The position numbers and the translations under genes were made by a program. From NCBI RefSeq assembly GCF_029963765.1, contig NZ_JALBYU010000026.1, positions 18,702 to 82,701 of the forward strand: 64,000 nucleotides of DNA. The letters are read 5' to 3'. Shown one piece after another: positions 39,864 to 48,424 of this stretch. Numbering within the stretch: position 1 is the stretch's first letter; the number at the start of each line of letters is the position of its first letter. Source of the DNA: Pseudomonas sp. UYIF39 (GTDB taxonomy: Bacteria; Pseudomonadota; Gammaproteobacteria; Pseudomonadales; Pseudomonadaceae). The notes beneath the pieces are model-generated. The model was not told the DNA's origin. It was given only the letters and a program-made list of their open reading frames with translations, and did no database searches.

Positions 39864-40311
39864 CACTAACTCCCTGCTTTTATTGTTCTTTATAGAGAAG
39901 CTCGCGCGCGAGCGATGCTGGATCGTAACAGTGCAAATTTGTGATGTACAACCGGGATATGTGCAGGTCTCGTCTGCATTTTTGTAATGCTGGAGAAGAG
40001 TTCCTCTGTGAAAACGGCCGTGGACCGGGCTCACGACAGATTCGGCTGTCGAAACAGCCTTATCAGCGCAATCCGGGTGTCTATACCGGCCCGTACGACA
40101 CCTGCGCCCGATCATCTGTTGGCATTCTGGCCTCGGGTTTGAAGCCGTCTGTGCCGAGGGTTTCAGGCCGGGTGCCGCTGAGTGCGGCCCACCGTGCAAA
40201 ACAATAAGAACGCTGTTGCGGTGTTAGCCGCATCGACTCTCTGTTCCTGCCCATAAAGGTGGCCTGGTTAGCCTGGCCGCGATAACTCCAAACAAATCGG
40301 GATTCAAGAAG
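39864..40311. promoter_or_regulatory. Divergent region between the valine-type operon and the amino-acid ABC transporter
   Basis: 448 bases with no convincing gene. A perfect palindrome GCTCGCGCGCGAGC (39900-39913) lies about 37 bases upstream of the hydrolase start, in operator-like position. The rest shows no motif that I recognise. Promoters for both units must be here. Confidence 0.45.
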
Positions 40312-41091
40312 ATGAAGACTAGATGGCTGAGCTTGTCGGTACTCGCATTGCTGTGCTGCACCACCGGCGCCAGTGCCAAGGAATGGAAAGAGTTGCGATT
40401 TGGCGTCAACCCCAGTTACCCACCCTTTGAGTCCACCACCGCCGATGGCGGCGTGCAGGGCTTTGGCGTGGATTTGGGCAACGCGATCTGCACCGAATTG
40501 AAGGTGAAATGCGTGTGGGTCAGCAATGACTTCGATGGGCTGATTCCGGCGCTCAAGGCAGGTAAGTTCGATGCCATCGAATCGTCGATGACGGTGACCG
40601 ATGCACGCAAAAAACAGATCGACTTCACCGATCGTCTGTATGCCGGACCGACCGCTATCGTCACCCGCAAGGATTCCGGGCTGCTGCCCACCGCCGAGTC
40701 GCTGCAGGGCAAGACCATCGGCTACATGCAGGGCACGATTCAGGAAACCTACGCCAAAGCCAAGCTGGGGCCGGGCGGCGTGAAACTGCGGGCCTATCAA
40801 AATCAGGATCAGGTCTACGCCGACTTGGTATTTGGCCGTCTCGACGCCTCCATCCAGGACAAGATGCAGGCGCAAATGAGTTTTTTGACTTCCCCCCAAG
40901 GGGCTGACTTCAAGAACAGTGAAGGCATCAGCGACCCGTTGGTGCCATCCGACATCGCCATCGGCGTGCGCAAGGACAACGAAGAACTCAAAGGCATGCT
41001 CAATGCCGCCATCAAGGCCCTGCATGACAAGGGCATCTACGCGCAGATCCAGCAGAAACACTTCGGCGATCTGGACCTCTACAACAACTGA
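40312..41091 (+). CDS. Polar amino-acid ABC transporter, periplasmic binding protein
   Basis: 259 residues. A signal peptide of about 22 residues ends at ASAKEW. The mature part is of the HisJ/ArtJ/LAO type: LRFGVNPSYPPFESTTADGG, FGVDLGNAICTELKVKC, DAIESSMTVTDARKKQIDFT. It captures a basic or ureido amino acid (arginine, ornithine, lysine, histidine or citrulline) in the periplasm. Two permease genes and an ATPase follow. The operon also carries ctlX and an astA-like gene, so citrulline or arginine is the favoured ligand. Confidence 0.9.
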   Translation: MKTRWLSLSVLALLCCTTGASAKEWKELRFGVNPSYPPFESTTADGGVQGFGVDLGNAICTELKVKCVWVSNDFDGLIPALKAGKFDAIESSMTVTDARKKQIDFTDRLYAGPTAIVTRKDSGLLPTAESLQGKTIGYMQGTIQETYAKAKLGPGGVKLRAYQNQDQVYADLVFGRLDASIQDKMQAQMSFLTSPQGADFKNSEGISDPLVPSDIAIGVRKDNEELKGMLNAAIKALHDKGIYAQIQQKHFGDLDLYNN

Positions 41092-41167
41092 TCCCCGCGC
41101 CCCGAAGGCTGCGTCCTGGTAACAGGCGCAGCGCTTGCGCGCGGGCGCCTCAAGACAGGTGACTGAC

Positions 41168-41893
41168 GTGAACTCCTTCCTGAATCTGATCGGGGTCGAT
41201 CTCTCGGCCCTGCAAGGCTATGGCCCTTTGTTGCTGCACGGCACCTGGGTCACTCTGAAATTGTCAGCGCTCTCGCTGCTGGTGAGCATGGCGCTGGGCT
41301 TGCTCGGGGCGGCGGCGAAACTGTCGCCGCTGAAGCTGTTGAACCTGCCGGCGACCTTCTACACGACGCTGATTCGCGGCGTGCCGGACCTGGTGCTGAT
41401 GCTGCTGATTTTCTACAGCCTGCAAGGCTGGCTGAGCAGCCTGACCGAGGCCATGGACTGGCCTTACATGGAAATCGATCCGTTCGTGGCCGGCGTCATC
41501 ACCCTTGGGTTTATCTACGGCGCCTATTTCACCGAGACCTTTCGCGGGGCAATTCTGAGCGTGCCGCGCGGCCAGCAGGAAGCCGCCGCGTGCTTTGGTC
41601 TGAACCGCTGGCAGCGATTTCACTTTGTGGTGTTCCCGCAAATGATGCGTTTCGCCTTGCCGAGCCTCGGCAATAACTGGCTGGTGCTGCTCAAGGCCAC
41701 GGCATTGGTGTCGATCATTGGTTTGTCGGACCTGGTCAAGGTTGCGCAGGAAGCCGGTAAAAGCACCTTCAATATGCTCGATTTCTTGCTGCTGGCAGCG
41801 GCGCTGTATTTGCTGATCACCAGCGCTTCGAACTACGTTTTGCGCGTGCTGGAGCGGCGCTATAACCAGGGTGTGCGGGGGATGGCACGATGA
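41168..41893 (+). CDS. Amino-acid ABC transporter permease (HisQ type)
   Basis: 241 residues, inner-membrane subunit with about five hydrophobic helices. Seen: LLLHGTWVTLKLSALSLLVS at the N-terminus, PATFYTTLIRGVPDLVLMLL, and the ATPase-contact loop GAILSVPRGQQEAAACFGLN. A GTG at 41168 is taken as start (AGG about 8 bases upstream). Its stop overlaps the next permease start (ATGA at 41890-41893). Confidence 0.88.
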   Translation: MNSFLNLIGVDLSALQGYGPLLLHGTWVTLKLSALSLLVSMALGLLGAAAKLSPLKLLNLPATFYTTLIRGVPDLVLMLLIFYSLQGWLSSLTEAMDWPYMEIDPFVAGVITLGFIYGAYFTETFRGAILSVPRGQQEAAACFGLNRWQRFHFVVFPQMMRFALPSLGNNWLVLLKATALVSIIGLSDLVKVAQEAGKSTFNMLDFLLLAAALYLLITSASNYVLRVLERRYNQGVRGMAR

Positions 41894-42600
41894 TCGAGTT
41901 GATTGCCGAATACTGGAAACCTTTTCTGTTCAGTGACGGCTACAGCCTCACCGGGTTGGCCATGACCTTGTGGCTGCTGGTGGCGAGCATTGTGATGGGG
42001 TTTTTCCTGTCGTTGCCATTGGCGATCATGCGCACCTCGCGCTGGGGCCTGCTGCGCTGGCCGGTTCAGCTGTTCACTTATGTGTTTCGCGGTACGCCGC
42101 TGTATATCCAGTTGCTGATTTGCTACAGCGGGATCTACGGCATCGCGTTGGTGCGCTCGCAACCGCTGCTCGAAGCATTTTTCCGCGATGCGATGAATTG
42201 CACCTTGCTCGCGTTCACGCTCAACACTTGCGCCTATACCGTGGAAATCTTCGCCGGGGCGATTCGCAGCATTCCCTACGGTGAAATCGAGGCTGCCCAT
42301 GCGTATGGCTTGAGCGGCTGGCGCCTGTACTTGCGGCTGATTCTGCCTTCGGCATTGCGCCGGGCACTGCCGTATTACAGCAACGAAGTGATCCTGATGT
42401 TGCACGCGACTTCCGTGGCGTTCACCGCCACCATTCCGGACATCCTCAAAATCGCTCGGGACGCCAATGCCGCGACCTTCATGACCTTCCAGGCGTTCGG
42501 CATTGCCGGCCTGCTGTACCTCGCACTGTCGTTCGGCCTGGTCGGAGCTTTCCGTCTGGCGGAGAAGCGCTGGCTGAGCTTTCTCGGCCCGACTCACTGA
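41890..42600 (+). CDS. Amino-acid ABC transporter permease (HisM type)
   Basis: 236 residues, several membrane helices. Seen: DGYSLTGLAMTLWLLVASIV, FTYVFRGTPLYIQLLICYSG, and the coupling loop GAIRSIPYGEIEAAHAYGLS. It pairs with the preceding permease to form the channel. Translationally coupled to it by a 4-base overlap. Confidence 0.9.
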   Translation: MIELIAEYWKPFLFSDGYSLTGLAMTLWLLVASIVMGFFLSLPLAIMRTSRWGLLRWPVQLFTYVFRGTPLYIQLLICYSGIYGIALVRSQPLLEAFFRDAMNCTLLAFTLNTCAYTVEIFAGAIRSIPYGEIEAAHAYGLSGWRLYLRLILPSALRRALPYYSNEVILMLHATSVAFTATIPDILKIARDANAATFMTFQAFGIAGLLYLALSFGLVGAFRLAEKRWLSFLGPTH

Positions 42601-42655
42601 ATCCCATTTTTATCCAGGGCGGTGGCGCCAGGCGCGCCGCTCCAGGAGTGCTGAC

Positions 42656-43417
42656 ATGTACAAACTCACGGTTGAAAATCTGTATAAACGTTTTGGTGAC
42701 AACGAAGTGCTCAAGGGCGTCTCGTTGAATGCACGGGCAGGCGATGTGGTGAGCATGATCGGCGCCAGCGGTTCGGGTAAAAGCACGATGCTGCGCTGCA
42801 TCAACTTTCTGGAGCGCGCGGACGAAGGCGCCATTGAACTGGACGGCGAGCGCGTCATTACGCGCCCCGGTGCCGGTGGCATGCGCGTCGCTCATCCGGC
42901 GCAATTGCAGCGCTTGCGCACGCGTCTGGCGATGGTGTTCCAGCATTTCAATTTGTGGAGCCATCTGACGGTTCTGGAGAACATCGTGCTCGCGCCGTGC
43001 CGGGTGCTGGGGATCAGCCGCAAGGCCGCGGAAGAAAGTGCGCGGGCCTATCTGGACAAGGTTGGTCTGCCGCAACGAGTGGCCGATCAATACCCGGCGT
43101 TCTTGTCCGGTGGGCAGCAACAGCGGGTGGCGATTGCGCGTGCCCTGGCAGTGGAACCGGAGATTCTGTTGTTCGACGAGCCGACTTCGGCACTCGATCC
43201 GGAATTGGTGGGTGAGGTGCTGAAGGTCATTCAGGCGCTGGCCGAAGAAGGCCGTACCATGTTGATGGTGACCCACGAAATGGGCTTTGCCCGGCAGGTT
43301 TCCAGCCAAGTGTTGTTCTTGCATCAGGGGAAGGTCGAGGAGCAGGGTGACGCAACGATCCTAGACCAACCAAAAAGTGAACGTTTGCAGCAATTTCTAT
43401 CGGGTCGTTTGAAGTGA
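42656..43417 (+). CDS. Amino-acid ABC transporter ATP-binding protein (HisP type)
   Basis: 253 residues with all ABC ATPase motifs: Walker A GASGSGKST, Q-loop VFQHFNLWSH, signature LSGGQQQRVAIARAL, Walker B ILLFDEPTSALDPE, and H-loop MLMVTHEMGFA. It powers the two permeases from the cytosolic side. AGGAG precedes the ATG. Confidence 0.93.
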   Translation: MYKLTVENLYKRFGDNEVLKGVSLNARAGDVVSMIGASGSGKSTMLRCINFLERADEGAIELDGERVITRPGAGGMRVAHPAQLQRLRTRLAMVFQHFNLWSHLTVLENIVLAPCRVLGISRKAAEESARAYLDKVGLPQRVADQYPAFLSGGQQQRVAIARALAVEPEILLFDEPTSALDPELVGEVLKVIQALAEEGRTMLMVTHEMGFARQVSSQVLFLHQGKVEEQGDATILDQPKSERLQQFLSGRLK

Positions 43418-43429
43418 GGCAAGACGTAC

Positions 43430-43909
43430 ATGGCGGATATCCGCGATCTGTCGATCGTGCTTGATCGTATCGATCAGGCAATCATCGAAGTGCTGCGCCA
43501 CGAAGGGCGCATCACTTATCAAAAGCTTTCCGAGCGCGTGCACCTCACGCCCAGACCGTGCCTGGAGCGGGTGCGCAAGCTCGAACAGCTCGGGGTCATT
43601 CGTGGGTATGGCGCGATTCTCGATGAAAAGAAGCTGACACCAGGCTTGTCGTTGCTGGTGCTGGTTGCGTTGTCGAACCAGAGTGGGCGGGCGGCGCAAA
43701 AGGCGTTCGAAGCCAAGGTCCGCGCCTGCCCGCAGGTGCTGGAGTGTCGGTTGATCAGCGGTGCGTTCGACTACAGCTTGCGCATGCGTTGCCGGGACAT
43801 GGAGCATTACCGGGTGCTGACAGAAGTCTGGTTCGATGACCCGGATTTGCACATCGACAAGTTGGTCAGCCATCCGGAATTGGCGATGGTCAAGACCACG
43901 ATGGAATAG
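43430..43909 (+). CDS. Lrp/AsnC family transcriptional regulator
   Basis: 159 residues. N-terminal HTH (LDRIDQAIIEVLRHEGRITY, then LTPRPCLERVRKLEQLGVI) followed by the RAM ligand-binding domain (LLVLVALSNQSGRAAQKAFE; LISGAFDYSLRMRCRDMEHY). It starts 12 bases after the transporter ATPase gene. Amino-acid responsive, so it probably controls this transporter unit and perhaps ctlX downstream. A strong terminator follows. Confidence 0.9.
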   Translation: MADIRDLSIVLDRIDQAIIEVLRHEGRITYQKLSERVHLTPRPCLERVRKLEQLGVIRGYGAILDEKKLTPGLSLLVLVALSNQSGRAAQKAFEAKVRACPQVLECRLISGAFDYSLRMRCRDMEHYRVLTEVWFDDPDLHIDKLVSHPELAMVKTTME

Positions 43910-43927
43910 GTTTGGCAGATCAAAAAC

Positions 43928-43955
43928 ATCGCAGCTTCGGGCTGCGATTTTTTTT
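43928..43955 (+). terminator. Rho-independent terminator after the Lrp gene
   Basis: Perfect stem ATCGCAGC/GCTGCGAT with loop TTCGG followed by a run of eight T. It ends the transporter-lrp transcript and implies a separate promoter for ctlX. Confidence 0.9.
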
Positions 43956-44092
43956 GTCTGGCCGCCGCCGAATCGGCTGGGCCGCACACGTTTTTCAGCC
44001 GTTTCCATCACGCCGCCGCCACTTATCAACCGGGTTTTTCAGTCTGCGAAACAGACAATGGGTACCTCTTAACCCTCATTGAATCTGTGCCC

Positions 44093-45031
44093 ATGCAAAC
44101 CACCAATACTGTTTTGATGATTCGCCCGACACGCTTCTCCTTCAATCAGGACACAGCGGCGAACAACCGATTCCAGCAGCCGGCCGCCGTCAGCGAAGAC
44201 GTTCAGCAAAAGGCCCTGCAAGAGTTCGATGGCTACGTTGCCGCGCTGCGCAGCCATGGCGTCCAGGTCATGGTGCACAACGACCGCGAAGCGCCGCATA
44301 CCCCGGATTCGATCTTCCCCAACAACTGGTGGAGCAGCCATCCCGACGGCACATTGGTGCTGTACCCGATGCAGGGCCACAACCGGCGTCTGGAGCGGGA
44401 CAAAGGCGTGCTCGACTGGCTGCGGGACGAGTACCGGGTGGAACAGTTGCTGGACCTTTCCAGCCTCGAACAGCAGGAAGTGTTCCTCGAAGGCACCGGC
44501 AGCATGGTGCTGGATCGTCAACAACGGATTTGCTACGCCGGTTACTCCACCCGCACCCATGCCCGTGCCCTGGATCAGGTGGTCAGCCACCTCGGTTACG
44601 AGCTATGTGCCTTCAACGCGGTGGACCGCCAGGGTGTCGCGATTTACCACACCAACGTAATGATGAGTGTCGGCACTCGCCTGGCCGTGGCGTGCCTGGC
44701 GTCGGTCACGCACCCGGCCGAACGCCTGGCCCTGCGTAAACGCCTGGAAGACAGCGGCAAAAACGTCATCGCCCTGAGCTGGGAGCAACTGGAGTCCTTC
44801 GCCGGCAACATGCTGGAGGTTCACACCGCCGCGGGCGAACCCTTGCTGGTGATGTCGCGCACGGCCTGGCAATCGCTGGACGCCGCGCAACGTCGTTTGA
44901 TCGAAACCCACACCACGCCACTCCCCGTGAATATCGACACCATCGAACGCATCGGCGGCGGCAGCGCGCGCTGCATGTTGGCCGAGGTTTTTCTAACCAA
45001 ACGTCTGGCTACCAAGGAGCAAGCACGATGA
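44093..45031 (+). CDS. ctlX: CtlX-type citrulline hydrolase (amidinotransferase/deiminase fold)
   Basis: 312 residues. The guanidino-group-modifying fold is seen in IFPNNWWSSHPDGTLVLYPM, FLEGTGSMVLDRQ, the catalytic His region IYHTNVMMSVG, and the C-terminal Cys in GGGSARCMLAE. I place it with CtlX proteins, thought to cleave citrulline to ornithine; arginine or another ureido/guanidino compound is possible. The GTG at 44087 is an alternative start. It overlaps the next gene by ATGA, so the two products probably act in sequence. Confidence 0.8.
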   Translation: MQTTNTVLMIRPTRFSFNQDTAANNRFQQPAAVSEDVQQKALQEFDGYVAALRSHGVQVMVHNDREAPHTPDSIFPNNWWSSHPDGTLVLYPMQGHNRRLERDKGVLDWLRDEYRVEQLLDLSSLEQQEVFLEGTGSMVLDRQQRICYAGYSTRTHARALDQVVSHLGYELCAFNAVDRQGVAIYHTNVMMSVGTRLAVACLASVTHPAERLALRKRLEDSGKNVIALSWEQLESFAGNMLEVHTAAGEPLLVMSRTAWQSLDAAQRRLIETHTTPLPVNIDTIERIGGGSARCMLAEVFLTKRLATKEQAR

Positions 45032-46062
45032 TCGTTCGTCCAGCCACACCGGCAGACCTGCCGGCACTGTTAGCCCTGGCCCATAGCGCCGGAACCGGTT
45101 TGACCACCTTGCCGGCCGACGCGGGGCGTCTGCGCCAGCGCCTGGAATGGGCGGCGAAAACCTTCGCAGGCGAGGCCGAACGCGCCGATGCCGATTACCT
45201 GTTTGTGCTCGAGAATGACCAGCATGAAGCCATCGGCATTTGCGCATTGGCCGGTGCCGTCGGCCTGCGCGAGCCCTGGTACAACTATCGAGTGGGCCTG
45301 TTTGTCGCGGCCTCGAAAAACCTCGGGATCAATCAGCAGCTGCCGACGTTGTTCCTTGGTAACGACATGACCGGTCATTCGGAACTGTGTTCGCTGTTTC
45401 TGCATGCCGATCACCGCAGCGGTCTGAACGGGCGCTTGCTGTCCAAGGCGCGGTTCCTGTTTCTGGCGGAATTTCGTCAGTATTTCGGGGAGAAAGTCAT
45501 CGCCGAGATGCGCGGCTACTCGGACGAAGAGGGCGTTTCACCGTTCTGGGAAGGCCTGGGCCGTCACTTCTTCAAGATGGACTTTGCCGATGCCGACTAC
45601 CTGACCGGGCTGGGTAACAAGACCTTCATCGCCGAGCTGATGCCCAAGTTTCCGCTGCCGACCTGCCTGTTGCCGGAAGCGGCGCGAACGGTCATCGGTC
45701 GTGTTCACCCCAATACCGAACCGGCGCTGGGCATGCTCAAGGCTGAAGGATTCGAGCACCGCGACTACATCGACATCTTCGACGGCGGCCCGCTGATCGA
45801 ATGCGCCACCGGCGACATCCGCGCGATGCGTGACAGCCAGGTGCTGCAACTGAGCATCGGCACTCCGGGGGAGCAGGCGGCGACTTACCTGATTCATAAC
45901 CGTCAATTCGCCGAGTGCCGGATTACCGCGGCACCGGCGCGGGTGGCCGCGGGTACGTTGATTATCGATGCAGAGACTGCGGAGACCCTGGGCTTGAGCG
46001 CCGGTTCATCGGTGCGCGCGGTGAGCCTGGCGGTGCCAGTGCGTCAATTGTCAGCGGCCTGA
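45028..46062 (+). CDS. Arginine/ornithine N-succinyltransferase-like protein (AstA family)
   Basis: 344 residues, the length of AstA/AruF/AruG. AstA enzymes succinylate the alpha-amino group of arginine or ornithine in the cytosol. Seen: MIVRPATPADLPALLALA, LFLHADHRSGLNGRLLSKAR, MRGYSDEEGVSPFWEGLGRH, and RVHPNTEPALGMLKAEGF. Pseudomonads normally carry aruF and aruG inside the aru operon; this copy stands with ctlX instead, coupled by ATGA. It may use ornithine released by CtlX. Whether it works alone or replaces an Aru subunit is unknown. Confidence 0.85.
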   Translation: MIVRPATPADLPALLALAHSAGTGLTTLPADAGRLRQRLEWAAKTFAGEAERADADYLFVLENDQHEAIGICALAGAVGLREPWYNYRVGLFVAASKNLGINQQLPTLFLGNDMTGHSELCSLFLHADHRSGLNGRLLSKARFLFLAEFRQYFGEKVIAEMRGYSDEEGVSPFWEGLGRHFFKMDFADADYLTGLGNKTFIAELMPKFPLPTCLLPEAARTVIGRVHPNTEPALGMLKAEGFEHRDYIDIFDGGPLIECATGDIRAMRDSQVLQLSIGTPGEQAATYLIHNRQFAECRITAAPARVAAGTLIIDAETAETLGLSAGSSVRAVSLAVPVRQLSAA

Positions 46063-46065
46063 ATT

Positions 46066-46212
46066 TGTAGCAGCTGACGAGCCTGCGAGGCTGCGTTCGG
46101 CTGCGAAGCAGTCGTAAATCCTGTGCACGCGGTTTACCTGGAAGACCGAGGTGCCTGATTTCACGACTGCTGCGCAGCCGAACGCAGCCTCGCAGGCTCG
46201 GCAGCTGCTATA
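46066..46212. repeat. REPIN, family C
   Basis: Arms TGTAGCAGCTGACGAGCCTG and onwards and the inverted copy ending GCAGCTGCTATA. Close copy of the element at 9906-10059. It starts 3 bases after the astA-like stop. Confidence 0.85.
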
Positions 46213-46228
46213 AGGACCGTGGGCGCTG

Positions 46229-46936
46229 TCAGGTTCTGCCTCGAAGGACTTCACCAATACTGCGCCGTTTGGCATGCAACTCGCTGGCATGGATCAGCTG
46301 TTCGAGGTCTTCGGGGGTGACGTCGAAGAAGGCTTCCATGTCCGCCAGGGCCAGTTTCAGGTCCTGGGCGGTGATTGCCTGGCTGTCGGTGGGCGGGTGG
46401 TCGGCGGGGACCATGGACACCGGTTCGCTGGCGCGTTTTGGGTAACGAATGCGCGTCAGGTTGTTGTAGGCCAGGGCGCTGAGCAGCATGGTCGATCCGC
46501 TGAGCATCACCGGGCCTAGGGCTTTCCAGTCCAGGGCAATGGTCGCCGGGTCTGCCAACACCAACAGCAGCGCCAACGCCCCCGCCGGCGGGTGCAGGCA
46601 ACGCAGCCAGCACATCAGAATCAGCGCCATGCCGGCCGCCAGGCATGCGCTGCCAAGGGTTCGTCCGAGCACGTGAGCGACCAGCAGCGAGACCACCCCG
46701 GCGCTGAGGTAGCCGCCAAGAATCGACCAAGGCTGGGCGAGGGCGCCTGAGGACACAGCGAACAGCAACACGGCCGATGCACCCAGCGGACCGATCAAGT
46801 GCTGCGCCACCGGCATGCCGAATACCTGGCTGCAGACCCAGACGCTGAGCATCGTGCCCAAGGACATGCCGATCGCGGCGCGGCTCCATTCGGAGGGGCG
46901 GGTGTTGATGGCGGCGGGAAACCAGCGAGCAAACAT
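46229..46936 (-). CDS. HPP family membrane protein
   Basis: 235 residues. Residues 20 to about 155 form four to five membrane helices with the family's HPP motif in CLHPPAGALALLLVLADP. The C-terminal 70 residues are soluble and contain an acidic helix (LKLALADMEAFFDVTPEDLE). Inner membrane. HPP proteins have been linked to nitrite transport in plants and cyanobacteria; the bacterial substrate is generally unknown. It lacks CBS domains found in longer relatives. Confidence 0.83.
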   Translation of the reverse strand: MFARWFPAAINTRPSEWSRAAIGMSLGTMLSVWVCSQVFGMPVAQHLIGPLGASAVLLFAVSSGALAQPWSILGGYLSAGVVSLLVAHVLGRTLGSACLAAGMALILMCWLRCLHPPAGALALLLVLADPATIALDWKALGPVMLSGSTMLLSALAYNNLTRIRYPKRASEPVSMVPADHPPTDSQAITAQDLKLALADMEAFFDVTPEDLEQLIHASELHAKRRSIGEVLRGRT

Positions 46937-47095
46937 GAGGCAGACGATCCGTTGGAAAAAACCGAGGCAAAAAAAAGGCTTAGCTGGGATACCCAGAAAG
47001 CCCTTGAAGTTGTTCCAACTATTGGGGGAGGAACGGGCACAGTGTGCCGTTCATTCCTGATGCTGACAAATTCATATTAATGCAGTTTGAGTGCA

Positions 47096-48274
47096 TTAAA
47101 TTTGCTGTAATGCCACCTGGCGACCACTCATGAAACACAGAAAACCGCCCATGGCGGTCAGTGCGCTCAGGGCATAAAACATCGTTGGCGCGGGGGTGTG
47201 CATCAGCAGGTAACCGCAAATCACCGGGCTCAGGGCACCGCCGAGGGCGGCGAGGTTTTGCGCGCCGTAATAGCTGCCGCGCAGTTCTTCCGGGGCCAGG
47301 GTGTCGACGAAGAGGAATTCGGCGAGGTAAATGATCATTTCACCGAGGGTGAAAATGAACATGGCCACGCACCAGCTCACAAGGCTGTCGGCCAGACTGA
47401 AACCGATCAACCCGACGATGAACAGACTGGTACCGCCCGCGATCCAGTAACGCAATTGTTCGCGTTTAAGGAAACGGCCGATCTGGTATTGCAGCAGGAT
47501 CACGCTGATCGCGTTGCAGGCGAGCAGGGCAGCCATGGTTTCCAGTGCCCGTTTGGAGTCGTGAGTCACCAGCAGGTATTGCGACAGGTACAGGGTGAAA
47601 CGGCCGTGGACCACGGTACTGAGCAGGCAGCCAAAGGTGAACATGATCAGCGTGCGGTCGTTTTTCAGGGTGACCAGTGTCTTGAGGAAACTCGCGGGCG
47701 GGCCAATCGCGGGTGCCTGGGCCGAGTCCTTCGGAATCCCGATCATCAGGAAAATACTGAAGAACGCGATGCCGCCGGCGATCAGGAACGGTGCAATCGG
47801 ATACACCCCGGCAATCACCACGCCCAACATCGGGCCGGTGGCGTAGCCGATGTTGGTCAAGGTGTAGCGCAGGGAAAACGCCTTGGCGCGCTGGCCCATC
47901 GGCAGGTTTTCGCTGAGGATCGCCTTCGAGCCGATCAGGAACAGCGCCGAGGCGGTTTCGGTGATCACCAAGGTGGCGGTGGTCAGGTAGAGGTTGTCGG
48001 CGAAGGTCAGCAGCACAAAGCCGATGGCGCTGGAGAGCATCGCGAGGATCAGCAGCCGGCGCTTTTCGAGGCGGTCGATGATGTAACCGCCATAGAGCGC
48101 GAGCAGGGTGGCGATGAACACCGCGATGCCCAGCAGTAAGCCAACGTCCTGTTGGTTGAGGCCGAGTTTGTTGCTCAGGAACAATGTGAGCAACGGGCTG
48201 GTGATGGCGCGGCTGACGACGATGGTCAGCGAAACGATCATCAACCGACGGATAACGAGTGAGTAAGTGGCCAC
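47096..48274 (-). CDS. MFS transporter
   Basis: 392 residues from the preferred GTG at 48274, which follows AAGGA; an ATG at 48322 would add 16 residues. About twelve hydrophobic segments. The motif-A region reads LYGGYIIDRLEKRRLLILAM. It resembles drug/metabolite efflux members of the major facilitator superfamily, but the substrate cannot be read from sequence. Monocistronic, between the HPP gene and a REPIN. Confidence 0.85.
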   Translation of the reverse strand: MATYSLVIRRLMIVSLTIVVSRAITSPLLTLFLSNKLGLNQQDVGLLLGIAVFIATLLALYGGYIIDRLEKRRLLILAMLSSAIGFVLLTFADNLYLTTATLVITETASALFLIGSKAILSENLPMGQRAKAFSLRYTLTNIGYATGPMLGVVIAGVYPIAPFLIAGGIAFFSIFLMIGIPKDSAQAPAIGPPASFLKTLVTLKNDRTLIMFTFGCLLSTVVHGRFTLYLSQYLLVTHDSKRALETMAALLACNAISVILLQYQIGRFLKREQLRYWIAGGTSLFIVGLIGFSLADSLVSWCVAMFIFTLGEMIIYLAEFLFVDTLAPEELRGSYYGAQNLAALGGALSPVICGYLLMHTPAPTMFYALSALTAMGGFLCFMSGRQVALQQI

Positions 48275-48333
48275 GGTGGTGCAAATATCCTTATTCAGAT
48301 TCTGTAGTGTTCGATACGACACCGTGGCGCCGC

Positions 48334-48400
48334 CATCGCGAGCAAGCTCGCTCCCACATTTGGAATGCGTTCCCCTGTGGGAGCGAGCTTGCTCGCGATG
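48334..48400. repeat. REPIN, family A
   Basis: Inverted pair CCATCGCGAGCAAGCTCGCT and its complement, between the MFS gene start and the end of kguD. It may protect or end the kgu transcript. Confidence 0.9.
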
Positions 48401-48424
48401 GCTGACTGACAGGCGCCGAATTTC

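Noticed and set aside
40081..40207. Small frames in the 39.9-40.3 kb gap as genes
   Set aside because: They lack ribosome sites and homology-like features, and occupy the divergent promoter region.
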